Assembly: GCA_002869145.1 (NCBI GenBank)
Contig: PKTM01000008.1
Coordinates: 1 to 64,000 of the forward strand
Length of the DNA stretch: 64,000 nt
Reading direction: 5' to 3'
DNA from: Denitrovibrio sp.
GTDB lineage: Bacteria; Chrysiogenota; Deferribacteres; Deferribacterales; Geovibrionaceae
Shown: in pieces, positions 15,434-23,925 of the stretch
Numbering within the stretch: position 1 is the first letter of the stretch
How the letters are laid out: each line of letters opens with the position of its first letter
Notes under the pieces: model-generated
The model's input: the letters and a program-made list of their open reading frames with translations, nothing else
Databases searched by the model: none
Told to the model about the DNA's origin: nothing
Program-made: the position numbers and the translations under genes

Positions 15434-18250
15434 ATGAGTAAAGTCAGTGAAGTTGCAGGTTACATTAAAAACAGCAAGATAGGCTCTTCGGTAGCCTTTG
15501 AGTATGTTTTTCCCGAAAAAGGCGCAGAGACCTGCGGTCTTGATATTATAGAGTCGCAGATAATACGTGATGCGGTCAAAGATAGCGGCATACCAGCACT
15601 TTTTTCACATCAGTCCGAAGCCTATGAAGCTGTAAAAAGAGGTGACGATCTTCTTGTCACCACCCCCACATCATCAGGGAAAACACTCTGTTACAATCTC
15701 CCCATCATAGAAGACATGTACCACAACAGAGAAATTACCGCTTTATACCTTTTCCCCCTGAAAGCTTTAGGGCGTGACCAGATGAGGAATCTGGAAGATT
15801 TTCTTTCTAATATCCCGCTCGGCGAAGGTATTGGGCTTGCTGTGGTGGACGGTGACACAGACAAGAAGGTGCGCAGGAAAATACAGAAAGACAGACCAAA
15901 CATCATATTCAGCAATCCAGACATACTGCACTACGCTATGCTTCCTAAAAGGAGCGAGTGGTCAGATTTTCTTAATAATTTGAAATACATAGTGGTTGAC
16001 GAGCTGCACACCTACAGAGGGATATTCGGCAACCATGTTTATAATCTTTTTGCGAGATTTCTCAGGCTTTACCCTAATGTGCAGGTGATAAGCTGTTCTG
16101 CAACAATAGGCAACCCGAAAGAGTTCGCAGATACTATGTTTAAACGGGATTTTTATCATATATCTGAAAGCGGTGCACAATCCGGCAGAAAGCATTTTCT
16201 GCTTATGAACTCTGATCTTCCTGTGGTGAGCATTGCTAATTATCTTTTGAAGGTAAATCTGGAGTCTGGACTGAAAACTATCTGTTTCACAAAATCCAGA
16301 AAACAGACAGAACGAATATTTGCAAACCTGCTGGCGTCTGACCCGGGTTACGGCAAAAAAGTTTCTTCCTACCGTGCGGGGTTTCTGCCGGAGGAGCGCA
16401 GAGAGATAGAGGCTGACTTAGCCCAAGGACGTTTAGAAGCTGTAATATCCACATCTGCATTTGAACTGGGTATAGACATAGGCGGGGTGGACTGCACCAT
16501 TTTGGCAGGCTATCCGGGCTCGCTCATGAGCCTTTGGCAAAGGGCAGGTCGCAGCGGAAGGCGAGGTTCTGATTCTCTGGTTATAATGATAGCGGGATAC
16601 GACGCTCTGGATCAGTATTATGTAAGGCATCCTGAAAAGCTGTATAAGGCTGAGTTTGAAAATGTAGTGATAGATACAGACAACGAAACAGTTAACACAG
16701 CCCACATCCGCTGTGCCGCTTACGAAGCCCCTATAGAAGAGAGTGAGCCTTATTTTGATGCGAACCGAAAATATATTGAGAAGATGATAGGGGACAGCGT
16801 TATCTTCAGAGATGAGCAGAACGGCAGGTATTTCACTTTGGCAAAATACCCCTATAGCAGTGTAGATTTGCGCATGGCAGGTGAAAATTACAGCATGTAC
16901 TGCGGTGACAGCCTGATAGCCACTACGTCCGGCAGAAGGGCTTATATGGAGAATTTCCCCGGCTCGGTATATATGCATCGCGGAGCAAGCTTTATTATCC
17001 GAAAAGTTGATAAAGCGAAAAAGGAGATAAGAACCGAACCGTTTGAAGGGAATTATTACACAATGCCCGTAACTGATAAAAACACAATGGTCGAGAAAGA
17101 CATATGCGCCAAAAAAGAATCAGGCATGTCGGTCTCTTTCTGCGGTTTGAAAGTTACAGAACTACTTACCGGATACACCCGGATATCTGGGAAGACAGGC
17201 GAGAAGATAGCTGATGTACCGCTGGAGGAAACGCCTATACAGTTTTCTACAAAGGGTTCTTATGTTTTGATACCCGACAGCATAAAGCGAGAATTAACCG
17301 ATGCTGATCTTGATTTCATGGGGAGTATTCACGCCTTTGAGCATGCCATGATATCTGTTGTGCCGACATTTTATCTGGCTAGCCGTGACGATATAGGCGG
17401 CATATCATACCCCTACCACCCACAGCTAGGCTCTTCGGCAGTTTTTATGTATGATGCTTACCCCGGAGGAATAGGAATTAACGAACGAGTCTATGAACGT
17501 TATGCAGAGGTGGTGGAGAGGACACTTGATCTGGTGAAAAACTGTGACTGCGAATCCGGCTGTCCGGCATGCATATACAGTCCAAAATGCGGGAGCGGCA
17601 ACTATCCGCTTAGTAAGGCGGGAGCGGTTAAGCTTATGGAGCTTCTTTTGTCTGGTGAACACCTTCCGGCAAAGCAGGTAAAGATCGAAGAGCAGCCCAG
17701 AACAGATGTGCTTGTTTACGACATAGAAACAAAGAACTCAGCAGCAGATGTAGGCGGGTGGAATAACTCTCACAAGATGGGCATTTCGGCGGCTGTTATA
17801 TATTCCTTTGAAAAGGATGAGTATGAGGTATATACCGAAGATAAGGCGGAAGCTTTCATTAATAGACTTGAGGGAGCAAAATGCATCATCGGGTTTAATA
17901 ATGTCGGTTTTGACAACAAGGTGATTACGGGATACCGCATACCGGATTTTGGCAAGACCATGGTCTTTGACATGCTGGCAGATGTTTTTGCTACCACCGG
18001 CCGCAGGTTTTCTCTGGATAATCTGGCAGGGGCAACCATAGGTGCTGCGAAAACTGCCGACGGACTTCAGGCGCTTGAATGGTATAAAAACGGCGAGATG
18101 GAAAAAATAATCGAATACTGCAAAATGGATGTGGAGGTAACAAAAAACCTCTTCCTGTCTGGTGCAGAAAGAGGTTTTGTGAATGCTTTGCTGAAAGAGG
18201 GTGCTGTTATAAGGATACCAGTGTCTTGGAGCTCCCTAAACGTCTTTTAA
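15434..18250 (+). CDS. MrfA-type DExH helicase fused to an MrfB-like exonuclease domain
   Basis: 938-residue protein, probably for DNA repair. Helicase core: Walker A 'PTSSGKT' (78-84), 'DELH' (189-192), 'SCSATIGN' and a C-terminal helicase lobe with 'STSAFELGIDIGGVDC' and 'QRAGRSGRRG'. The DUF1998-type C-terminal part of MrfA follows, with a zinc cluster 'CDCESGCPACIYSPKC' (Cys704-719). Residues ~755-925 are an RNase-H-like exonuclease of the MrfB/YprB kind: Asp763 and Glu765 in 'VYDIET', 'GFNNVGFDNKVI', and 'YCKMD' as the last acidic motif. In Bacillus subtilis MrfA and MrfB are separate products of one operon acting on mitomycin C lesions. The 3' end overlaps the convergent transporter gene by 15 bp. 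Confidence 0.88.
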   Translation: MSKVSEVAGYIKNSKIGSSVAFEYVFPEKGAETCGLDIIESQIIRDAVKDSGIPALFSHQSEAYEAVKRGDDLLVTTPTSSGKTLCYNLPIIEDMYHNREITALYLFPLKALGRDQMRNLEDFLSNIPLGEGIGLAVVDGDTDKKVRRKIQKDRPNIIFSNPDILHYAMLPKRSEWSDFLNNLKYIVVDELHTYRGIFGNHVYNLFARFLRLYPNVQVISCSATIGNPKEFADTMFKRDFYHISESGAQSGRKHFLLMNSDLPVVSIANYLLKVNLESGLKTICFTKSRKQTERIFANLLASDPGYGKKVSSYRAGFLPEERREIEADLAQGRLEAVISTSAFELGIDIGGVDCTILAGYPGSLMSLWQRAGRSGRRGSDSLVIMIAGYDALDQYYVRHPEKLYKAEFENVVIDTDNETVNTAHIRCAAYEAPIEESEPYFDANRKYIEKMIGDSVIFRDEQNGRYFTLAKYPYSSVDLRMAGENYSMYCGDSLIATTSGRRAYMENFPGSVYMHRGASFIIRKVDKAKKEIRTEPFEGNYYTMPVTDKNTMVEKDICAKKESGMSVSFCGLKVTELLTGYTRISGKTGEKIADVPLEETPIQFSTKGSYVLIPDSIKRELTDADLDFMGSIHAFEHAMISVVPTFYLASRDDIGGISYPYHPQLGSSAVFMYDAYPGGIGINERVYERYAEVVERTLDLVKNCDCESGCPACIYSPKCGSGNYPLSKAGAVKLMELLLSGEHLPAKQVKIEEQPRTDVLVYDIETKNSAADVGGWNNSHKMGISAAVIYSFEKDEYEVYTEDKAEAFINRLEGAKCIIGFNNVGFDNKVITGYRIPDFGKTMVFDMLADVFATTGRRFSLDNLAGATIGAAKTADGLQALEWYKNGEMEKIIEYCKMDVEVTKNLFLSGAERGFVNALLKEGAVIRIPVSWSSLNVF

Positions 18251-19903
18251 ATAAGTTTCTTCGGAATACATCATAACCTGAGCTATGTTGAAGACGTGAT
18301 CGCCAACCTTTTCTAGATTATTTATTATATCTACAAAAACAACCCCAGTATTGATCTCACAAACGCCTTTTGACAGACGTTTCATGTGGTTGTTCTTGTA
18401 CTTCTTACGCATGTTGTCGATAATATCTTCGTCTTCTGTGTTAAGTGCTGACACTGATTCTGGGTTGTTATAAGCGTTTATGATATGCTCAGTGAACCTC
18501 ACAACGACATCTATCATTTCATCAATTTCTTTATCAGCCTCTTTGCTGAACTCTAACCCTTTCTTTCCGGTTTTCTCTTTAAATTTTGCGATGTTTTCTG
18601 CATGGTCGCCTATCTTTTCCAGATTATGCATAACATGCGTCAGGTCGGTTATTATGTGAGATGTGGATTGAGAAATGTTTTGCTGAGTTAGCAGGGTAAG
18701 GAAGTCCGTAAACTCGTGGTTCAAATCGTCCAGTTTGCTTTCAAGTTTTTTTATCTGTTTAAGATTGCTCGTATTTTCTAAAAATGACTGCTGTACAAGC
18801 TTAAGCATCTTAATATGTATGTTGGATATTTGAGCAATTTCTTTTTTAGCCTGACCGACAGCTATAGAAGGTGTTTTCACCATGTTGGGGTCAAGCCGCA
18901 GCCGTCCTTTTCTCTTATATGTGTCGGATTTAATAACCTTCTCGCAAAGTTTCGCAAGCAGGTGTATAAATGGCAGAAATATCACCATATTTATTATGTT
19001 AAAAGTAGTGTGCAGATTTGCCACATGTCGGGCAATATAAGGCTTTGTCCCGTCGGCTGCTACAAAATCAACTGCTCCAGGCGTATATATTTCCACAAAA
19101 TGTATTAACACCTTTAGGAAAATGAGCATATATGCCACACCGATAAAATTAAAAAGGAAGTGCCCGAAAGCTGCCTGTTTAGCAGTTCTGCTTCCGCCTA
19201 TCGCTGCCAGGTTAGCTGTGATAGTTGTTCCTATATTTTCACCAAGTACAAGTGCCGCCGCCGCAGGAAAGTCAAGCAAACCTGTGGATGCCATCGCAAT
19301 GGTTATACCTATGGTTGCAGATGAGCTCTGTACAATAACAGTGAGCAATGCTCCGGCTGCTGCAGCTGCAATGGGGTTTACAGAGAAGAAAACGAAAAGC
19401 TGCTTAAATTCCTCAGCGTTATTCAGAGGGATAAAAGCATGCTTCATTGTGGTTAGTCCAAAGAAAAGCAGACCAAAGCCTAAGACGATTTCTCCGTAAT
19501 ATTTCTTTCTGGGATCTTTTGAAAACAGAGCCATCGCCACGCCAATGCCTATTGCAGGCAGGGCGTATTTTGTGATCTTAAATGCTATAAGCTGAGCTGT
19601 AATGGTTGTTCCTATGTTTGCCCCAAGCACAATACTAAGTGCTTGGAATAGGTTCATAAGGCCAGCATTCACAAAACTGACCACCATAACTGTTGTAGCA
19701 GACGAGCTTTGAATGATAACAGTAACCACTGTCCCCACAAGAACGCCTATAACTCTGTTAGATGTGAATTTTTCGATGATCTTTTTAAGGCTGGAACCAG
19801 CTGTTTTCTGGAGTCCTTCGGACATAAGTTTCATTCCGTAAAGGAACATACCTAGCCCGCCGATAAATCCAAAAATTATTGAGGCCCAATTAAGTTCGTG
19901 CAT
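18236..19903 (-). CDS. Na+/phosphate cotransporter (NptA family) with PhoU-like tail
   Basis: 555-residue sodium-phosphate symporter. Two inverted repeats carry the signature QSSSA: 'VIIQSSSATTVMVVSFVNAG' (~63-82) and 'VIVQSSSATIGITIAMASTG' (~190-210). About eight to ten membrane helices occupy residues 1-320. The soluble C-terminal part (~340-550) is PhoU-like with repeated helices ('ITDLTHVMHNLEKIGDHAENIAKF', 'NNLEKVGDHVFNIAQV'), typical of bacterial NptA/YjbB proteins. It lies downstream of phoU-phoB-phoR with a Pho-box-like direct repeat between phoR and its start. It probably provides phosphate uptake or efflux under PhoB control. No Pst transporter is in the window. Confidence 0.92.
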   Translation of the reverse strand: MHELNWASIIFGFIGGLGMFLYGMKLMSEGLQKTAGSSLKKIIEKFTSNRVIGVLVGTVVTVIIQSSSATTVMVVSFVNAGLMNLFQALSIVLGANIGTTITAQLIAFKITKYALPAIGIGVAMALFSKDPRKKYYGEIVLGFGLLFFGLTTMKHAFIPLNNAEEFKQLFVFFSVNPIAAAAAGALLTVIVQSSSATIGITIAMASTGLLDFPAAAALVLGENIGTTITANLAAIGGSRTAKQAAFGHFLFNFIGVAYMLIFLKVLIHFVEIYTPGAVDFVAADGTKPYIARHVANLHTTFNIINMVIFLPFIHLLAKLCEKVIKSDTYKRKGRLRLDPNMVKTPSIAVGQAKKEIAQISNIHIKMLKLVQQSFLENTSNLKQIKKLESKLDDLNHEFTDFLTLLTQQNISQSTSHIITDLTHVMHNLEKIGDHAENIAKFKEKTGKKGLEFSKEADKEIDEMIDVVVRFTEHIINAYNNPESVSALNTEDEDIIDNMRKKYKNNHMKRLSKGVCEINTGVVFVDIINNLEKVGDHVFNIAQVMMYSEETYLKDV

Positions 19904-19983
19904 AACTACACCACCACATTTTTGTGTCAGAGCTACAATAGCTTGGTGTCAGAAAAATGCAAGAAAAAAGTAAACTTATTGTA

Positions 19984-20001
19984 TGTCAAATATTTGTCAA
20001 A
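19984..20001 (-). promoter_or_regulatory. Pho-box-like direct repeat upstream of the Na/Pi transporter
   Basis: Read on the minus strand, TTTGACA-N4-TTTGACA is an exact direct repeat with an 11-bp period, the spacing of PhoB half-sites. It sits directly after the phoR stop codon and ~80 bp before the transporter ATG. Confidence 0.6.
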
Positions 20002-21723
20002 TCAGGAAATGTCTGATAAGGGGAACTTTTCTCTCAGTTTGATTATAAAAGTATTACCGCCTTTGTCGTTTGAAACAACTCTGGCTTCACCATTATATAG
20101 TGTTGCGATATGTTTTACTATAGACAGCCCAAGACCTGTGCCTGTGTCGTTTTGATTTTTCGCCTTGTCCATGGTGTAGAAACGTTCAAATATTCGATCT
20201 TTTTCGTTTGTTGGTATCACAGGGCCGTGGTCAGCAACATTTATGCTTATCATGTCTTTATCTTTCAAGATATCCAGATGTATATGGTCGCCGGTGGAGT
20301 ATTTCATGGCATTATCCACAAGGTTGGTTAATATGCTCAATATGTGTTCTCGGTTGATATATATTTCGTCTAGCCCTTCCGCTTTGAAAGTAACATCTTT
20401 TGGTCTGTCCACGTAATATGACCTAATCTCTTCGGCAAGTTCGCCCGCAATAGTAGGTTCTTCCACTGCTATGCTGTCTTTTTGCATTTCAAGCTTATGA
20501 AGCTGAAGTATGTCATTTATGAGAATATTCAGTCTGTTTGAGCTGTTGTATATTATGTTGATGAATTTATCATGAAACTTCTTGTCCATATCGGGGTCGT
20601 TTTTTATGGTTTCTGAGTAACCCATTATCATAGAGAGTGGAGTTTTAAGCTCATGGGTGATATTGCCTATCAGCTCTGTTTTAAAATTCTCGTATTCAGC
20701 TCTTTCTGTAATATCGAAGAAGACTATCAGTTTTTCATTGTCAAAAACTCTTATATATATTTCGTAAATTCGCCCTTTATACTCTTTCTGGAGCCTGCGG
20801 TCTTCGAACAAAGGGACTATTTCGGAGAAAAATGACAGAAAATCCATATTATTGGTCTGTTGAAGAATATTTTTATCAGTTTTGAGCTCTGTCTCCAGAT
20901 TTTCAATGGCTGTGTTATTGAAGTGCTTCACGTTGTTTTTTGCATCCAGAAGTATTATCCCTTCATCAAGAATAGAAAAGATGTGGTTCAGCTTCAATTT
21001 CTCTTGTTCAAGCTGTTTTGCCTTCATGTTCATTGAGTTGTAAATTCTATAAATCACGCCTACTAGCTTTGTAATTGTTTTATCCCTGAAAGACGGGAAA
21101 TATATCTTTGATTCTCCTGCTTCTATCTTATCAGCTATTATGGACAGCTGCTGGATGGGTCTGTTGATCCTTCTGGCAAGATATATAGTGAGCAAGGCTA
21201 TCATTATCATGAGGATAAAATAGACGGTGAGGTTCTGCTTCAGCATCCCTGCACGTAGGGACTCTATGTAATCCATAGGGTAGGATACTCTCACAATGAG
21301 GTTTTCGTCATATTTGGAAGCGAAGTAGTACATTCGTTTCTCTGCAGTTGTGCTTCTGCGAATGACGCTCCCAGTGCCTGTGGCAAAAGCCTCTAATACC
21401 TCGGGTCTGTTTGCGTGGTTTTCCATCTCACTCACCTGTTCAGGTGTATAGTAAGAATCGTCAACAACAAAACCGTCTTTCCTTATTATGGTTATTCTTA
21501 GTTTAGATTTTTCTGATATATGAGAGAATTTGTCATGAAGGTTCTGGTCAAAAGTATATTTCAAGTCGTAACCTTTAAGTATTTCAGCTTTGGAGGCCAT
21601 CTCATGTGCAAGCTCTTTTTGCGCAGCTTCCAGTATCAGCTTATCAGTTATGCTCCAAGTAACACTTAGCAGTATTCCGATAGGTACAAAAATTATAAGG
21701 AAGACTTTAATGAAAGATCTCAT
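20002..21723 (-). CDS. phoR: Phosphate regulon sensor histidine kinase PhoR
   Basis: Sensor kinase of 573 aa. Two transmembrane helices (about 7-27 and 165-187) bracket a periplasmic domain of ~135 residues. A HAMP-like segment, a PAS domain (~245-340, 'LNHIFSILDEGIILLDAKN'), the His box 'GNITHELKTPLSMIMGYSE' and a full ATPase domain ('NLVDNAMKYS', 'GTGLGLSIVKHIATLY') follow. The large periplasmic domain plus PAS resembles Gram-positive-type PhoR. It overlaps phoB by four bases and belongs to the phoU-phoB-phoR unit, so it would sense phosphate status and phosphorylate PhoB. Confidence 0.92.
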   Translation of the reverse strand: MRSFIKVFLIIFVPIGILLSVTWSITDKLILEAAQKELAHEMASKAEILKGYDLKYTFDQNLHDKFSHISEKSKLRITIIRKDGFVVDDSYYTPEQVSEMENHANRPEVLEAFATGTGSVIRRSTTAEKRMYYFASKYDENLIVRVSYPMDYIESLRAGMLKQNLTVYFILMIMIALLTIYLARRINRPIQQLSIIADKIEAGESKIYFPSFRDKTITKLVGVIYRIYNSMNMKAKQLEQEKLKLNHIFSILDEGIILLDAKNNVKHFNNTAIENLETELKTDKNILQQTNNMDFLSFFSEIVPLFEDRRLQKEYKGRIYEIYIRVFDNEKLIVFFDITERAEYENFKTELIGNITHELKTPLSMIMGYSETIKNDPDMDKKFHDKFINIIYNSSNRLNILINDILQLHKLEMQKDSIAVEEPTIAGELAEEIRSYYVDRPKDVTFKAEGLDEIYINREHILSILTNLVDNAMKYSTGDHIHLDILKDKDMISINVADHGPVIPTNEKDRIFERFYTMDKAKNQNDTGTGLGLSIVKHIATLYNGEARVVSNDKGGNTFIIKLREKFPLSDIS

Positions 21724-22391
21724 ATGTCTGCTCTGTATCCAATCTTTGGCACAGATTTTATAAATGTGCCCCTTTCACCCAGTTTCTTGCGAAGTGATGA
21801 CACGTGTGTGTCGACTGTTCTGGTATATACGTCTGATTCGTAGCCCCATACAGCGTTCAGTATCTGGTTTCTGGTGAAAACCCTCTTTGGTTGATTCAGC
21901 AGAAGTTGGAGCAGTTCGTACTCTTTATTTGTAAGGTTTACCTCGTTGCCGTCCACTGTAACTTCGTAATTGTTAGTATCTATACTAATACCGTTGATAG
22001 AGATAACTTTTGACTTTATGGCGGGGTTTCTGCGGAGTATAGCGTTAATTTTTGCTATAAGTATTTTAATGGAGAAAGGCTTTGTCATGTAGTCATCGGC
22101 ACCAGCCTCAAGTCCATTTATTATGTCCTGCTCATTATTTTTAGCGGAGATAATTATTATGGGTACGCCTGAGTATTTTTTGTTGTTTCTGACTATCTGA
22201 AGAAACTGCATACCTTTAAGGCCAGGGAGCATCAAGTCCAGAAGAATAATGTCTACATCGTCACTTTCAAGGTGAATGAGCCCTTCGTTTGCATTATCGA
22301 AGCATATGGTCTCGAAATTTTCTTTAGCGAGGTTGTAAGAAATAAGGTCTCTTATCTCTTCATGATCTTCGATAACAAGGACTTTAATCAT
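21720..22391 (-). CDS. phoB: Phosphate regulon response regulator PhoB
   Basis: OmpR-family regulator of 223 aa. The receiver (1-~118) has Asp52 region 'IILLDLMLPGLKGMQ', 'IIISAKNNEQD' and Lys in 'DDYMTKPFS'. The winged helix (~130-222) has 'LTNKEYELLQLLLNQPKRVFTRNQIL' and 'VDTHVSSLRKKLGE', the standard DNA-recognition helix pattern. Its place between phoU and phoR identifies it as PhoB rather than another OmpR-type protein. Probable binding sites are the 11-bp-periodic repeats upstream of phoU and of the Na/Pi transporter. Confidence 0.94.
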   Translation of the reverse strand: MIKVLVIEDHEEIRDLISYNLAKENFETICFDNANEGLIHLESDDVDIILLDLMLPGLKGMQFLQIVRNNKKYSGVPIIIISAKNNEQDIINGLEAGADDYMTKPFSIKILIAKINAILRRNPAIKSKVISINGISIDTNNYEVTVDGNEVNLTNKEYELLQLLLNQPKRVFTRNQILNAVWGYESDVYTRTVDTHVSSLRKKLGERGTFIKSVPKIGYRADI

Positions 22392-22393
22392 AA

Positions 22394-23074
22394 TTAATCT
22401 TCCTCTTCAATTTCATCTATATATGTGTGTCTTATAATCTTTCCTTCGACCATATAGTACACCATTTCAGCTACGTTTGTAGCGTGGTCTGCAATGCGCT
22501 CTAATCTTCTTGAGATATTCATTAGCGAAATTACTATGTGGAAAGTTTTTGCATTTTCCGTAGAGTATGTAAGCAGCTCTCTTGTTACCTGATCGTCAAG
22601 TTCATCTATTTTTGAGTCCCTTTTTATAACATCAAAGGCAAGCTTTGTGTCACCATCAAAGAACGCCTGAAGTGATTCGTTGATCATTTTGATTGCATCA
22701 TGAGCCATTTTGGGCAGATCGATGTATGGCTTAAGCTGAGGCTGTGCGTTTAGCTTTAAAACCTCACGGCAAATGCTTACGCAGTGGTCGCCAACCCTTT
22801 CCAGGTCTATAATAATCCTTGTGGCTGTAATTATGTATCTCAAATCAACAGCTTTAGGTTCATAAAGGGCCAGCATCCTGATGCAGTGCTCATCTATTTC
22901 CACATCCATACTGTCAAGTAACTCGTCTTTCTCTATAACCTTTTCTGCAAGCTCTGTGTCTCTATCTACAAGAGATTTAATAGCATCAGATACCATAGAT
23001 GATGCCAGAGTTGCCATCTCTGCAAGCATTCCTTTAAGCTGCACATATTCTTTTTCGTGTCTGAAAGTTGTCAT
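22394..23074 (-). CDS. phoU: Phosphate signalling protein PhoU
   Basis: 226-residue PhoU with the two three-helix repeats, each showing the metal-binding E/D-xxx-D pattern: 'IIIDLERVGDHCVSICREV' (~88-106) and 'NISRRLERIADHATNVAEMVYY' (~189-210). PhoU represses PhoR signalling when phosphate is plentiful. It is first in a three-gene unit (gap to phoB two bases) and lies just downstream of a strong Pho box. Its adjacency to phoB-phoR without pstSCAB is notable; the only phosphate transporter nearby is the NptA type. Confidence 0.95.
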   Translation of the reverse strand: MTTFRHEKEYVQLKGMLAEMATLASSMVSDAIKSLVDRDTELAEKVIEKDELLDSMDVEIDEHCIRMLALYEPKAVDLRYIITATRIIIDLERVGDHCVSICREVLKLNAQPQLKPYIDLPKMAHDAIKMINESLQAFFDGDTKLAFDVIKRDSKIDELDDQVTRELLTYSTENAKTFHIVISLMNISRRLERIADHATNVAEMVYYMVEGKIIRHTYIDEIEEED

Positions 23075-23147
23075 GTAACGTCACCTCGTAATCATACAGA
23101 AGAAATAAGGGTATCTGCATGTGCTATGGTTTATAAGTTAAAACATG

Positions 23148-23188
23148 CGTGTAAAGACTCTGTGAATATAATGTTAAATAATTGTAAA
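23148..23188 (-). promoter_or_regulatory. Four-repeat Pho box upstream of phoUBR
   Basis: On the plus strand TGT occurs at 23150, 23161, 23172 and 23183, exactly 11 bp apart; on the minus strand this reads as four TT(T/A/C)ACA-type half-sites in a row. A TATAAA (23135-23130, minus strand) lies 14 bp downstream as a candidate -10 box. The arrangement matches head-to-tail PhoB/PhoP dimers. Confidence 0.75.
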
Positions 23189-23202
23189 ATAGTAAAAAGA
23201 GC

Positions 23203-23925
23203 TTATTTACTACACATTTTCTTTAGGTGATTATACCTTATTGTGCTTTTACCTACAATAGATATGAGAAGCTCCGCCTCTCTTGAGGTGAGGTCTTTTG
23301 ATTCGATCGTTTGTTTGATTTCCTGCCAGATAAGGTCAGGATTCTGTTCGTTGAAAAACTCTATCAGCTGCAGATGCTCTTTCAGCTTGTCAGACAGAAT
23401 GTTTTTTGTATCTCTGTCTGCATATGATGTGGTGTCGTTTTTTACAGTTTCCATGGTTCGCAGCTCCCATAGGCTTACCAGAACTGCCTGAGCCAGATTC
23501 ATGCTTACGTATTGACTGCTGGTAGGTAGGCTTACCCTTTTTGTACAGGCTGAAAGCTCTGTGTTGTCTAGTCCGCTTGCCTCGTTGCCAAACAGTAGTC
23601 CTACTGATAGCCCGTCTCTGAGGCATTGCTCTGTATAGTTTCTGAAGTCTTTGAAGTCAAGATTGTCGTTGCTGAAAGGGTCTCTGGGTGAAAAACCTAT
23701 TATGATATCTGATTCATTTATAAGTTTGCTGAAATCTTACACGTGGGTGCTGTTTTGAAGGATATTCTGGGCATGTACGGCATATTTAAGCGCTTCTTCA
23801 TGATCTTTTTCAACATCGCCGGAGTAAGAAAGCTTACTGAAGTTAGTGTTTGCCATTGCTCTTGCTATGAAGCCGAGATTAACAGGCCCTTCCAGTCTGG
23901 AGAGAAGAACTTTTACGTCATCCAA
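23203..23925 (-). pseudogene. TrmJ/SpoU-type RNA methyltransferase interrupted by one in-frame stop
   Basis: A 240-codon reading frame from TTG 23925, immediately after the upstream stop, to 23203 is broken only by TAA at 23739-23737 (codon 63). Before the stop: 'LSRLEGPVNLGFIARAMANTNFS', the SPOUT N-terminal pattern. After it, in the same frame with no further break: 'DIIIGFSPR', 'GLLFGNEASGLDN' and 'MNLAQAVLVSLWEL', the three knotted-fold motifs of TrmJ (tRNA Cm/Um32). The C-terminal ~80 residues are helical. Everything except the stop looks functional, so this is a very recent pseudogene, a sequencing error, or a read-through case. The downstream part could also be made from the ATG at 23502 but would lack the SAM knot. 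Confidence 0.8.

Noticed and set aside
16433-16978. 181-codon open frame on the minus strand
   Set aside because: Lies within the helicase-exonuclease gene and has no family features; antisense shadow.
19922-19955. CTGACA direct repeat (22-bp spacing) before the Na/Pi transporter as a further Pho box
   Set aside because: Only two half-sites without the middle one, and it is too close to the start codon; the TTTGACA repeat at 19984-20001 fits better.
23390-23626. Alternative 78-codon frame over the TrmJ-like region, suggesting a frameshift
   Set aside because: Translation across the stop shows that the original frame continues with all methyltransferase motifs, so there is a single stop codon and no frameshift.
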